A DNA stretch of 64,000 nt, from positions 41,826-105,825 of the IMG/VR virus record IMGVR_UViG_3300032893_000735; one strand, 5' to 3'. The notes beneath the pieces were generated by a model that was not told the origin of the DNA, made no database searches, and saw only the letters and a list, made by a program, of their open reading frames with translations. How positions within the stretch are numbered: the first letter of the stretch is position 1; each line of letters opens with the position of its first letter. A program made the translations under genes and the position numbers. This DNA comes from a virus. Below, piece after piece: positions 21,654-29,815 of this stretch.

Positions 21654-21755
21654 ATGGCATACCCAACTCTTGAGCAATTTGAGCAAGCCCGCCGCGAACT
21701 AAGGCGTGCGGATAACACCGAACTGGAACAGAAAAAGCCAAAGAGCAACGAGTAA
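21654..21755 (+). CDS. Tiny charged protein (33 aa)
   Basis: MAYPTLEQFEQARREL opens a short helical, charged protein. The start follows AAAGGGGAG. Function unknown. Confidence 0.45.
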   Translation: MAYPTLEQFEQARRELRRADNTELEQKKPKSNE

Positions 21756-21779
21756 CAGTCCAGAAAATGGACGACAGAG

Positions 21780-21826
21780 TTTTCCACAGCTTTCGGCTTG
21801 ACAAAAACAACCAAACGAAGTAGTTT
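21780..21826 (+). promoter_or_regulatory. Early promoter with upstream TTTTCCACA box
   Basis: TTTTCCACA, 9 nt, TTGACA, 17 bp, TAGTTT. The same module as at 18958. A palindrome copy lies 7 nt upstream, so a regulator bound there could act on this promoter. Confidence 0.7.
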
Positions 21827-21845
21827 TGATTGAAAAGGAGAAACT

Positions 21846-21998
21846 ATGTCACCAGCAACGAAAGGCCAGATCACCAAGGCGCGGAAGATCGAGGACAGCC
21901 GCGCACGTTTTAACGCCGTCCGGGCGGTGTTTGCCAAGTCGATGCCCGCCGAACAAGCAAAGCACGCGGCGCGAAAGGCACTCGTAACGTCCAAGTAA
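21846..21998 (+). CDS. Small basic protein (50 aa)
   Basis: A Lys/Arg/Ala-rich helical protein (MSPATKGQITKARKIED). It is the first gene after a clear promoter. Its last codons and stop lie within a palindrome copy, GTCCAAGTAATGGAC, where TAA is the stop. Confidence 0.6.
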   Translation: MSPATKGQITKARKIEDSRARFNAVRAVFAKSMPAEQAKHAARKALVTSK

Positions 21999-22077
21999 TG
22001 GACACGGCAGACTTGCTCTGCCCAGATAGCTAACCCCGATTATCTGGAGAGGGCAAGAACCGAAATAGGGAGAATTT

Positions 22078-22269
22078 GTGATTGAAACCACAATCAAGTG
22101 TGACGTGTGCGGGGCTGTCAAGGGCCAAACCAACCATTGGTTCGACTTGTGGCGGAGCGACGAAGGTTGTATCATCGTGGCCCCATCAAAACCTGACGTA
22201 ACCGCCAGTCAAGTATGCGGGAAGAAATGCCTGCATGTTCTGATCGACAAATTACTGGAGGGGAAATGA
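22078..22269 (+). CDS. Small zinc-finger protein (63 aa)
   Basis: GTG start after TAGGGAG. It has two Cys pairs (CDVCG and CGKKC) likely to bind zinc. Function unknown. ATGA overlap with the next gene. Confidence 0.6.
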   Translation: MIETTIKCDVCGAVKGQTNHWFDLWRSDEGCIIVAPSKPDVTASQVCGKKCLHVLIDKLLEGK

Positions 22270-22391
22270 ACATCCTAGTCGAACCCCAAGGTGAGGGCGA
22301 CGTAGTGGCAGGAATGGTTAACGGTGTTATCCTGTCTGTCCCGTTTTGGGCAATTGTACTAGTCGTGATGTGGCTGAAGGGGTGCTTGTGA
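22266..22391 (+). CDS. Small membrane protein (41 aa)
   Basis: A short protein with one transmembrane helix (residues 17-37, NGVILSVPFWAIVLVVMW). Starts at an ATGA overlap and ends in a GTGA overlap with the next gene, so three genes are coupled in a chain. Confidence 0.55.
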   Translation: MNILVEPQGEGDVVAGMVNGVILSVPFWAIVLVVMWLKGCL

Positions 22392-22594
22392 GGAAACCAA
22401 TTGCAACTTTGGAGATCACTGCGGGGTCCCTCCTTCGCGGAGAAATTCGCAGAGAACTTGACAAAATTGTCTATCGACACCCTGAGATTTCTTACCGTGA
22501 GTTTAAGGGATTTCTTTCTAGTGATTTCATCATACGTGGCCCTTTGGCGCATGTAGGCAGGATCAAGAGGTGGCTGGAGGAGGTAGGCAATTGA
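22388..22594 (+). CDS. Hypothetical protein (68 aa)
   Basis: GTG start in a GTGA overlap, behind GAAGGGG. It is basic and helical (ELDKIVYRHPEISYREF). Function unknown. Confidence 0.5.
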   Translation: MRKPIATLEITAGSLLRGEIRRELDKIVYRHPEISYREFKGFLSSDFIIRGPLAHVGRIKRWLEEVGN

Positions 22595-22830
22595 CCGACC
22601 TCACGGCGAGATCAACCCGGCTACGATTCACAACCAGCTCCGAGGTTCGGGAGGCGGGCAAGCATCGGAGAGTAGTCTGCGAAGCGCGACCACAATACCT
22701 GATTGTCAAGGCATCCGGCCTGCATTCGTGTTATAGTATCCCTTGGGATGCTATCTGGAGCCTAGCAGTTAAACAAGATGTCGCGGCTAAGAAGGCCGCG
22801 AAGAAGGCGAAGAAGGAACCGTCCAAATAA
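22591..22830 (+). CDS. Hypothetical protein with Lys/Ala tail (79 aa)
   Basis: TTG start in a TTGA overlap with a strong GGAGGAGG before it. A folded N-terminal part is followed by a KKAAKKAKK tail. The stop codon lies inside a palindrome copy whose other half is the start of the next gene (TAATGG). Confidence 0.55.
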   Translation: MTDLTARSTRLRFTTSSEVREAGKHRRVVCEARPQYLIVKASGLHSCYSIPWDAIWSLAVKQDVAAKKAAKKAKKEPSK

Positions 22831-23993
22831 TGGACGAGAAAGCAGGATCAATGAAAGGCTTCAAGGGTTTTGACAAGGATCTGAAGTGCCGAGGTTTCCA
22901 ATACGAACTTGGCAAAACATTCGCCCACGAAGGAACCGTAGACCTTTGTTCGCCCGGCTTCCATTTCTGCGAAAACCCGCTTGACGTGCTCTCTTATTAC
23001 GGGGTGGCAAACGGAAATCGTTTCGCGGAAGTAGAGGTCGATGGAGTAACTGACCAGAAGGAAAACGATTCAAAACGGGTCTGTTCTTCTCTTGCCATCG
23101 GTGCAGAAATTTCCCTCAAGAATCTAGTCGATCATTCGATTAAATTCATCTTCAACAAAACCACAAACCCCACCAGTGGCGACTACGCGCACTCGGCCAC
23201 CAGCGGCGACTACGCGCACTCGGCCACCAGCGGCAACAACGCGCACTCGGCCACCAGTGGCGACTGCGCGCCCTCGGCCACCAGTGGCGACTGCGCGCGC
23301 TCGGCCACCAGCGGCAACAACGCGCATTCGGCCACCAGCGGCGACTACGCGCACTCGGCCACCAGCGGCGTCTACGCGCACTCGGCCACCAGCGGCAACT
23401 ACGCGCACTCGGCCACCAGCGGCAACTACGCGCACTCGGCCACCAGCGGCGACTACGCGCACTCGGCCACCAGCGGCAACAACGCGCACTCGGCCACCAG
23501 CGGCGTCTACGCGCACTCGGCCACCAGCGGCATCTACGCGCGCTCGGCCACCAGCGGCAACTACGCGCACTCGGCCACCAGCGGCGACTACGCGCACTCG
23601 GCCACCAGCGGCAACAACGCGCATTCGGCCACCAGCGGCGACTACGCGCACTCGGCCACCAGCGGCAACAACGCGCACTCGGCCACCAGCGGCATCTACG
23701 CGCGCTCGGCCACCAGCGGCAACTACGCGCACTCGGCCACCAGCGGCGACTACGCGCATTCGGCCACCAGCGGCGACTACGCGCGCTCGTCTGCTATGGG
23801 GGGAAATTCAATAGCCGCCGCTATTGGTAGAAACGGCGCAGCAAAGGCATCCGTAGGAAACTGGATCGTTCTGGCGGAATACAAGGACAACGGAGAGATT
23901 GTATCCGTGAAAATGGCAAAAGTGGACGGCGAGAAGATCAAGGCCGACACTTTTTACCAACTCAAAAACGGGGAGTTTACGGAAGCTGAATGA
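22830..23993 (+). CDS. DUF7666-like protein with nonapeptide repeats
   Basis: The product (387 aa) has an N-terminal domain of a phage family I recall as DUF7666 (GFKGFDKDLKCRGFQYELGK ... GFHFCENPLDVLSYY), then about 23 copies of a 9-residue repeat SGDYAHSAT (residues 112-318), then a short tail. The repeats probably form a beta-solenoid. The function is unknown; a role in host binding or decoy display is possible. The start ATGGAC is one arm of a palindrome; ATG at 22851 is an alternative. Confidence 0.65.
   Translation: MDEKAGSMKGFKGFDKDLKCRGFQYELGKTFAHEGTVDLCSPGFHFCENPLDVLSYYGVANGNRFAEVEVDGVTDQKENDSKRVCSSLAIGAEISLKNLVDHSIKFIFNKTTNPTSGDYAHSATSGDYAHSATSGNNAHSATSGDCAPSATSGDCARSATSGNNAHSATSGDYAHSATSGVYAHSATSGNYAHSATSGNYAHSATSGDYAHSATSGNNAHSATSGVYAHSATSGIYARSATSGNYAHSATSGDYAHSATSGNNAHSATSGDYAHSATSGNNAHSATSGIYARSATSGNYAHSATSGDYAHSATSGDYARSSAMGGNSIAAAIGRNGAAKASVGNWIVLAEYKDNGEIVSVKMAKVDGEKIKADTFYQLKNGEFTEAE
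23173..23793 (+). repeat. 27-nt tandem repeat coding for the nonapeptide array
   Basis: About 23 units of CGCNCACTCGGCCACCAGYGGC plus a variable codon pair; the units differ mainly at GAC/AAC/GTC/ATC and TAC/AAC/TGC. The protein therefore varies at two positions of each turn. Confidence 0.9.
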
Positions 23994-25081
23994 CCAATCT
24001 AACCAAACGCGGAAACGTGTACCATTATCAATCCACAGTCGGCGGGAATCGCCTTCGCTGTTCGTTGGGCGTCTCTGACCCGAAGTCCGCGTCTCGGCTG
24101 GAGAACCGCGTCACCTTTGCTCTGGCGGACGGGCCAAAGTCCGCTATCTGGCCCGAACTGAAAGCGGCGCTCCCGAAGACCGGTTTTGATATTTTAACCA
24201 AAAACTTGAACCTTCCGGCGGATTCTCCTGACCTGCTAGAGTTTGAGCAATCGTTTTTAAAGGATCTGTCCCGCCGAGCGGACCTAAGCGACATCGCCGC
24301 TTCCACGGCAGAAATGTATGGGCGGATTTGCGGTACTTTTTTTGATCGGATGGTCGAGATTGGCGTCCAGAAAATTGACGAACTCACGGCGCAAACGATG
24401 GCCGATTACTTTGTCTGGCGGAAGAAATCTATACTGGCCAAAAACCCGGACAAAGGTGCTAGGGGTCTCGAAACCGAAAGCCGCATCTTGAAAGAGATGT
24501 TCAACTTCGCGGAGAAATCCGGCCTACCAGCACCCCAGTTTGACCCGTACAAGTCGCCGGTCGCGGCGGACGAACCTGATCCGTTTTCGGCGGACGATCT
24601 GGAAAAAATGAATAGTGTAGCCGAAGAAACCGAACGACTTGTCTACTTGATTTTCCGATGGACAGGTCTTCGCCGGTCGGACGTAGCGGATCTAACCTGG
24701 GGCGCAATCGAATGGGGGAAGTCGGTTCTGTCCTGTGTTACCAAGAAGCGGAAAGTGATGGTTCATGTTCCGATGGCTCCAGTTTTGGTCGATGCGCTAA
24801 AGGATGTGTACTCGGGTCAACCCGCGTCCGAAAATATTTTGGTCGGACTCACCAAAAACATGCTATACTCAATCATCAAGGGTTTGGGGGAGAAGGCTGG
24901 AGTTGAGAACTGCCACCCCCATAGGTTCCGCCACACGTTCGCTATTAACATTTTGGAGCGCGGCGGATCGATCTATGACGTGGCTAAGATCCTGGGCAAC
25001 CAAACCAGCACCGTAGAGAAATACTACGGGAAATTCACTGATCAGGCGCAGGAACGAGTACGGACAATGTTGTCCAAATAA
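23990..25081 (+). CDS. int: Tyrosine recombinase (phage integrase)
   Basis: The product (363 aa) has an N-terminal SAM-like core-binding domain (about residues 85-180) and a catalytic domain with Arg in TGLRRSDVADL (228), Lys in CVTKKRKV (about 253), HRFRHTF (311-317) and the nucleophile Tyr in VEKYYGKF (345-346). It would join phage and host DNA at att sites. The usual GH before the Tyr is GN here. ATGA overlap with the repeat-protein gene. The last codons and the stop run into a palindrome copy. No att site could be recognised. Confidence 0.88.
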   Translation: MTNLTKRGNVYHYQSTVGGNRLRCSLGVSDPKSASRLENRVTFALADGPKSAIWPELKAALPKTGFDILTKNLNLPADSPDLLEFEQSFLKDLSRRADLSDIAASTAEMYGRICGTFFDRMVEIGVQKIDELTAQTMADYFVWRKKSILAKNPDKGARGLETESRILKEMFNFAEKSGLPAPQFDPYKSPVAADEPDPFSADDLEKMNSVAEETERLVYLIFRWTGLRRSDVADLTWGAIEWGKSVLSCVTKKRKVMVHVPMAPVLVDALKDVYSGQPASENILVGLTKNMLYSIIKGLGEKAGVENCHPHRFRHTFAINILERGGSIYDVAKILGNQTSTVEKYYGKFTDQAQERVRTMLSK

Positions 25082-25097
25082 TGGACGAGGAGGAACA

Positions 25098-25448
25098 ATG
25101 GCTGATTTATCTGGTTTGAAGGTCGGGGACCCTGTAGTAATCTGCACGGCTGGGTATGGAGATGCGCCCGACAAGATGGAACGTTCCGAGGTAGTCGAGG
25201 TCACAAAAGGCGGAAACTACAAACTCAAGGGAAGCACGGCAGTTTGGAATACTAAAGGAAACTATCGAGGTCAAGATCCTTACAGTAGGATGTATTTCGA
25301 CAGGTTCAACCAAGAGATCTGGGACGGAAACGTTAAACAATGGCGGGAAGTAAGAGACCGTTTTCGTCTCAAGAATCTCGATTTTGGAAAGCTACCCATT
25401 GAGACCGTTCGCAAAATGTTGAAGGTTCTCGGAGAGGAGAGTTTATGA
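25098..25448 (+). CDS. Hypothetical protein (116 aa)
   Basis: Starts after GGAGGAACA. The N-terminal half looks like a small beta-barrel (SGLKVGDPVVIC ... KGGNYKLKG), the C-terminal half is helical and basic. Function unknown. ATGA overlap with the next gene. Confidence 0.6.
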   Translation: MADLSGLKVGDPVVICTAGYGDAPDKMERSEVVEVTKGGNYKLKGSTAVWNTKGNYRGQDPYSRMYFDRFNQEIWDGNVKQWREVRDRFRLKNLDFGKLPIETVRKMLKVLGEESL

Positions 25449-25555
25449 GTGATTTGAACTGGAAGCAACGGCTCGGCTTAATCGCGGGCCTGATTATTTT
25501 CTTCCTGTTTTTCGCAACGGTATTCATCGACCTAACCTGCGGCGGGTTGTTTTAA
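25445..25555 (+). CDS. Small membrane protein (36 aa)
   Basis: One transmembrane helix (LGLIAGLIIFFLFFATVFI), starts in an ATGA overlap. First of a row of tiny membrane proteins. Confidence 0.55.
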   Translation: MSDLNWKQRLGLIAGLIIFFLFFATVFIDLTCGGLF

Positions 25556-25570
25556 CAGAACGGGGGTAAA

Positions 25571-25711
25571 ATGCACATCGAATTATCCAAAGCGTATTTG
25601 TGTCTGGACTGCGACTGTATTGGGGATAACTCACGGCAGTGCGCGGCCTGTGGGAGTCATTCGATTATCAGCATGAAGGTTGTGGCTAAGGCAGAGAAAG
25701 CATCCAAATGA
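25571..25711 (+). CDS. Small zinc-ribbon protein (46 aa)
   Basis: CLDCDC and CAACGS make a likely zinc ribbon. Starts after GGGGGTAAA, ends in an ATGA overlap. Function unknown. Confidence 0.55.
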   Translation: MHIELSKAYLCLDCDCIGDNSRQCAACGSHSIISMKVVAKAEKASK

Positions 25712-25785
25712 AACACTACAGTCTGATTGACGAGATCGTCATTGTATTTGGAGTAGTCGGGCTGGTTCTGTACCTGACGAAGTAA
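25708..25785 (+). CDS. Tiny membrane protein (25 aa)
   Basis: MKHYSLIDEIVIVFGVV begins a 25-residue peptide that is mostly one transmembrane helix. Coupled by ATGA to the zinc-ribbon gene. Its small size limits confidence. Confidence 0.4.
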   Translation: MKHYSLIDEIVIVFGVVGLVLYLTK

Positions 25786-25827
25786 CGACAACGCTGGCAC
25801 AACGGTATCAGCCCAAGGAGGGCAAAA

Positions 25828-26007
25828 ATGTACGACCCGATGAGTGAACCTAACTGTCAGGACTACCAACGCGCCTACGGAGACGAGACGGTTCGCGTTG
25901 AGTGCTCCCAGTGTTGCTACGCGGTTTCCGGCACGGACATCATGTCCCTCGAAGCCAAGGTTGATAGACATGAGCGAGAGCAACACCCGCCGCACGTTGA
26001 GCGGTAA
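25828..26007 (+). CDS. Small Cys-containing protein (59 aa)
   Basis: Starts after AAGGAGGGC. CSQCCYAV and a C-terminal HEREQHPPH suggest a C2H2-like zinc site. Function unknown. Confidence 0.55.
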   Translation: MYDPMSEPNCQDYQRAYGDETVRVECSQCCYAVSGTDIMSLEAKVDRHEREQHPPHVER

Positions 26008-26060
26008 CGTCGCGATGTCCACAACGAACATGAGCGTAAAAGATAAAAGGAGTCCAAAAA

Positions 26061-26240
26061 ATGGACAACGAATCCGTGTTTGTAAGCATGGTCTGCGATC
26101 AAGTAGCCAAGATCGAGAAGAATATGAGGGAGATGCGGGCCTTCTATATCTTCTCAGACACCCGACCCGGAACCGACACCGAACGTCTGACTAAAGACGC
26201 CGATGATTGGGTAGCGTATCAGAAACTATTCCAGTTTTAG
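26061..26240 (+). CDS. Hypothetical protein (59 aa)
   Basis: The start codon ATGGAC is the right arm of a perfect palindrome, and AAAGGAG lies directly before the left arm, so a hairpin would sit between Shine-Dalgarno and start. Helical (QVAKIEKNMREM). Function unknown. Confidence 0.55.
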   Translation: MDNESVFVSMVCDQVAKIEKNMREMRAFYIFSDTRPGTDTERLTKDADDWVAYQKLFQF

Positions 26241-26248
26241 GAGGAGAG

Positions 26249-26467
26249 ATGACTGTAAACAACAAGAAATTCCCGACAAGATGGGAACCGACCGGCTACG
26301 TCTTTGAAGACCCGCCAAAGAAGGATCTCAGTGGGCAGAGGTTCATCCTCGCCACTTTCATCGGGTTCTTCGTGGGGTTGTTTTTGGCGATTGTTGCCGA
26401 CCCTGCGGCTTTTCTGCTTGGGTGGGTGATTTCTACGGGAGTAGTTTACGCGGCGCTCAGTTCGTAG
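26249..26467 (+). CDS. Small two-helix membrane protein (72 aa)
   Basis: Two transmembrane segments (residues 32-48 and 52-68) follow a polar N-terminus, so it is a membrane hairpin. Starts after AGGAGGAG. Function unknown. Confidence 0.6.
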   Translation: MTVNNKKFPTRWEPTGYVFEDPPKKDLSGQRFILATFIGFFVGLFLAIVADPAAFLLGWVISTGVVYAALSS

Positions 26468-26478
26468 GAGGATGAAGG

Positions 26479-26652
26479 ATGATCTACGAGGAGACATTCT
26501 TCGACTTACTCAAAAGTCCGGGGCATTGGCTGTTTGAATTGTTTTTGATGGCCGTGTTTGATGGTATAATCGGAGCGTTGCTCTGGCCGTTTGTTCGGAA
26601 ACACTGGGCGCATCATTTGGACAGAGACAGAAAAGAAGGGTTGTCCAAATAA
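26479..26652 (+). CDS. Small membrane-associated protein (57 aa)
   Basis: A hydrophobic middle (WLFELFLMAVFDGIIGALLW) is followed by a basic end. The stop lies in the loop of a palindrome copy identical to the one ending the integrase gene. Function unknown. Confidence 0.5.
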   Translation: MIYEETFFDLLKSPGHWLFELFLMAVFDGIIGALLWPFVRKHWAHHLDRDRKEGLSK

Positions 26653-26668
26653 TGGACGAGGAGGTGTC

Positions 26669-26860
26669 ATGAGTATTACTCACATTTTAGCTAGGATCGC
26701 GCTCTACAGTGCGGGATGGTTCCTGACCGCCACGACTTTCATTAACCTCTTCCGTTGGGCCGAAAAACAACGAACGAATCAGAAAGTGGACTGCCGGTTT
26801 GAAGGGGTTGTAGTGGCTACTTTCATCTGGGCGGTTTTGCTCGGGATTATTTACTGGTAG
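26669..26860 (+). CDS. Small two-helix membrane protein (63 aa)
   Basis: Two hydrophobic segments (residues 7-24 and 42-61). Starts after GAGGAGGTG directly behind a palindrome copy. Function unknown. Confidence 0.55.
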   Translation: MSITHILARIALYSAGWFLTATTFINLFRWAEKQRTNQKVDCRFEGVVVATFIWAVLLGIIYW

Positions 26861-26872
26861 ATAAGGCGGGGT

Positions 26873-29071
26873 ATGGACGACGTATTATGGCTTGACTATG
26901 AAATCGTAAGCGAATGTGACCTCTCAGTTCGGGGGCTCGACAACTACGCAAAACATCCGTCTACCCGTGTAGCGATTGCGGCTTATGCGCACGGAGACCG
27001 GGCCACCAGAGCTTGGGAATCCCATAAATCCCCAATGCCGTCCGACCTGCGAGACGCGCTCGAAAATCCTTTCGTAACTGTCTACGCTTGGAACGCACAA
27101 TTCGAGCAAGCGATTACTTGGGAGGTCTTGGGGATTCATAAGCCAATCGAAGAGTACCGTGACCCAATGGCGGCGGCGCGGTACTTGTCCCTTCCTGGTT
27201 CTCTGGAAGATGCGGGCGAAATCCTTGGACTCGGGGCAGATCAGGCCAAAATGGCGGCAGAAGGAAGGCGACTTGTCCGGTTATTCTGCGAACCGGAAGA
27301 ATCGGGCGGCGCAGATACTTTATTCGGAAAGAGCAGTGCGTCCTTCCGCGACGGGCAGACCGACCCGGAGGACTGGAAAAAATTTGTAGGGTATTGCAAA
27401 CGAGACGTTGACGCGATGCGCACGATCTACAAGAAGCTAATGAAATTCCCCATGCCGGATTTTGAATGGGAGACTTGGCTTCTAGACCAGAAGATCAACG
27501 CTCGCGGCTTGCCTGTTTCGATGGATCTGGTTTCCGGCGCACAGAGGATCGTGGATAAGGAGATCGACCGGCTTACTATCCGGTTGAGGGAAATAACCAG
27601 CCTCGAAAACCCAAACTCGACTGTCCAGTTTCTGGACTGGGTTAAGTCACAAGGGTATGGATTCTCCAGCATCGGTAAAAATTTCGTTGCTCGTGCTCTG
27701 GCAGGCGAGTGCCCACTCACCGAAGAGGCTAAAGAAGCCCTTATCATCCGAGGGCAAACGGCCAAGTCGTCAATCAAGAAATACACCAACATTGCCGACA
27801 CGGTAAGCAGCGACGGGCGGTTGCGGTATCAATACACGTATTACGGAGCGTCACGCACCGGCAGATGGGCGGCGCATGGGGTCAACGTCGGAAACCTTTC
27901 AAAGCCGACCAAGCAGGTTGAAAAGAAAATGGACAGGGCTATTGAGCTTGTCCGTAAAGGCGACTATGAAACTGTTCTGTCCGAATTTGGCAAGCCGCTG
28001 GACGTTGTCACTTCCACGGTTCGGTCCAGCTTTGAGGCCCCCGAGGGCCAACAATTTGTTGTGTGCGACCTTGGCTCGATTGAAAACAGAGTCCTCGGGT
28101 GGGTTTCTCGATGCGACAAAATCCTGAACGTGTTCAGGTCCAAGTTTAAGTACGAAGGTCCGGACCATCCAGAAAAAGGCATCTTCAACGGTATGGAATT
28201 TCCGATGGACCCCTACTTGGATTTTGCAACCAAGATGTACGGTCAGAGCTACCATGACCTCTGGGTGGAATGGAAAATCGGTGGCAACTCAACCAAACGA
28301 AACAACAGTAAGGCTCCGGTTTTGGGCGCGGGTTTTCTTCTTGGCCCCGGTAAAGAAGAGTTAGACGAAAACGGGAATCTAATCCGCACAGGGTTACTCG
28401 GGTATGCCAAGGCGCTCGGGGTAGATATGACTCTAGAAGACGCAACTCAATCTATCAAGGTGTTCCGGGATACTTTTGTAGAGGTAACTTGGTACTGGAA
28501 GGACATCCACAATGCCGCGATTAGGGCTATACGAAACCCTGGACAGATCGTCGGGGTGGGTGTTCCGCATACAGACCGAGATCGGGAATACTACCTGAAG
28601 ATTGGGCATCCTCTAGATTGGGAACCTTTAATCTTTTTCCGCTGCCACGGGACCAAAGTTCTGGAAATGAAACTGCCCAGCGGGCGAAGTCTTCATTACA
28701 TGTTCCCTGAGATTAGGGAAGAAGACGCTGAATATCAGGGACGGACCTACAAAAAGAGTTTCGTCTACTACAAAGGGAAAGAACAGGGTAGTCAGTCCTG
28801 GGGTGAGTGCATCGCTTCCCCAGGACGATTTACTGAGAACTCGGTGCAGGCGATTGCCAGGGATATTCTGGCAAGCGGGATGAAGGAAGCGGATCAAGCG
28901 GGTATGGACATAGTTTTGCATTGCTACGACGAAATCGGGGTGTTAGCCCCTATCGGGTCTCATCTGGACGAAAAGCTACTTGCCTCTTGCATGACCAAAA
29001 AACTTTCATGGGCACCTGACCTTCCACTAGTAGCTGAGGGTTTTTCGAGTCCGGCATATAAGAAGGGATAA
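26873..29071 (+). CDS. polA: DNA polymerase I-type (family A) with 3-5 exonuclease
   Basis: The replicative polymerase (732 aa). The exonuclease domain begins LDYEIVSE (residues 7-14) and ends with the YxxxD motif YCKRD (174-178). The polymerase domain has GRWAAHGVNVGNL (330-342), motif A VCDLGSIENRV with Asp399, and motif C HCYDEIG (683-689). Both metal-binding Asp residues are present. A palindrome copy at 27623 encodes VQFLDW. It stands at the head of the replication block after a run of tiny membrane-protein genes. Confidence 0.92.
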   Translation: MDDVLWLDYEIVSECDLSVRGLDNYAKHPSTRVAIAAYAHGDRATRAWESHKSPMPSDLRDALENPFVTVYAWNAQFEQAITWEVLGIHKPIEEYRDPMAAARYLSLPGSLEDAGEILGLGADQAKMAAEGRRLVRLFCEPEESGGADTLFGKSSASFRDGQTDPEDWKKFVGYCKRDVDAMRTIYKKLMKFPMPDFEWETWLLDQKINARGLPVSMDLVSGAQRIVDKEIDRLTIRLREITSLENPNSTVQFLDWVKSQGYGFSSIGKNFVARALAGECPLTEEAKEALIIRGQTAKSSIKKYTNIADTVSSDGRLRYQYTYYGASRTGRWAAHGVNVGNLSKPTKQVEKKMDRAIELVRKGDYETVLSEFGKPLDVVTSTVRSSFEAPEGQQFVVCDLGSIENRVLGWVSRCDKILNVFRSKFKYEGPDHPEKGIFNGMEFPMDPYLDFATKMYGQSYHDLWVEWKIGGNSTKRNNSKAPVLGAGFLLGPGKEELDENGNLIRTGLLGYAKALGVDMTLEDATQSIKVFRDTFVEVTWYWKDIHNAAIRAIRNPGQIVGVGVPHTDRDREYYLKIGHPLDWEPLIFFRCHGTKVLEMKLPSGRSLHYMFPEIREEDAEYQGRTYKKSFVYYKGKEQGSQSWGECIASPGRFTENSVQAIARDILASGMKEADQAGMDIVLHCYDEIGVLAPIGSHLDEKLLASCMTKKLSWAPDLPLVAEGFSSPAYKKG

Positions 29072-29079
29072 ATTTTCCG

Positions 29080-29106
29080 TTGACCACCCCTAGTTTGTGG
29101 TATACT
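29080..29106 (+). promoter_or_regulatory. Promoter after polA (TTGACC, TATACT)
   Basis: TTGACC lies 15 bp before TATACT (17 bp if the -10 is read as TACTTC), right behind the polA stop. GTGG precedes the -10, as in the tRNA promoters. It would drive the gene at 29125. Confidence 0.55.
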
Positions 29107-29124
29107 TCTCGTGATGGAGGGAAC

Positions 29125-29337
29125 ATGACCCAGGAACAGCTAGTAGACAAAATCATTGAGGTATTTCTTCGACCGAAGATCTCAGACGACGAATTCGTAA
29201 ACAAGGTAGCCGTTCGGACGGATATTTGGGATCTGGTCGAAAGATACGAAAAGGAAATCATAGGCGAGGTGGAAGACGAAAACAACGAACTTCGGGAAAG
29301 AATACGGGAAATGGAGGGGATGAATGGCAGCGTTTGA
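29125..29337 (+). CDS. Hypothetical acidic coiled-coil protein (70 aa)
   Basis: Starts after GGAGGG. The C-terminal half is a charged coiled coil (VEDENNELRERIREME). Function unknown. Confidence 0.6.
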   Translation: MTQEQLVDKIIEVFLRPKISDDEFVNKVAVRTDIWDLVERYEKEIIGEVEDENNELRERIREMEGMNGSV

Positions 29338-29503
29338 AGCTAGGGTTTTGGCGTACATCTGCGTAGCTCTGGGAGTAGTCTCCTCGGTAGTAAACTCTCT
29401 GGGTCTGTCTTTATTGTTTTTCCTTGTAGGGTTGACCTTCTTCGGGGTTGTTTTCTACCTACAATACAAAAATAACGGAGGTGGGCCGCTGAGTCCAGCA
29501 TGA
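29324..29503 (+). CDS. Small two-helix membrane protein (59 aa)
   Basis: Two transmembrane helices (residues 8-25 and 28-46). Overlaps the end of the upstream gene by 14 nt in another frame; a GGAGGGGATGA precedes it. Ends in an ATGA overlap. Confidence 0.55.
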   Translation: MAAFEARVLAYICVALGVVSSVVNSLGLSLLFFLVGLTFFGVVFYLQYKNNGGGPLSPA

Positions 29504-29706
29504 CAGAAATTGCGGAAAGATCGGAAATTGAAATTATGAGGGAGCAACAGCAGGTTATCCAGAAACTTCAGCGTAAAATCTGGAGGCTGGAGAAGCGGTT
29601 GCAGGAAAAGATCAAGTACGAATATGGTCTCCTGCAAGGGGTAGGGATCGACCCGAATTTGTTAGCAAAGATTCAAGCCAAGGATCAGAAGGTTCTGAAT
29701 AGTTAG
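29500..29706 (+). CDS. Coiled-coil protein (68 aa)
   Basis: Residues 8-45 are a heptad-patterned coiled coil (IMREQQQVIQKLQRKIWRLE). Coupled by ATGA to the membrane protein before it. With the previous gene it could form a membrane complex, but this is only inferred from the overlap. Confidence 0.55.
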   Translation: MTEIAERSEIEIMREQQQVIQKLQRKIWRLEKRLQEKIKYEYGLLQGVGIDPNLLAKIQAKDQKVLNS

Positions 29707-29815
29707 TCCAGAAAATGGCCGGAATTTGTCGGAACCGAAGACTGGATAGACAAAAACGGGGTTGTGTTTTGCTCGGAAGAGTGCTATTCTGAGCTTCACC
29801 AGAGGGAGGAAGACA

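Noticed and set aside
23173-23793. Second regular repeat as CRISPR or satellite
   Set aside because: 27-nt units are in frame with a 387-aa protein and have no spacers.
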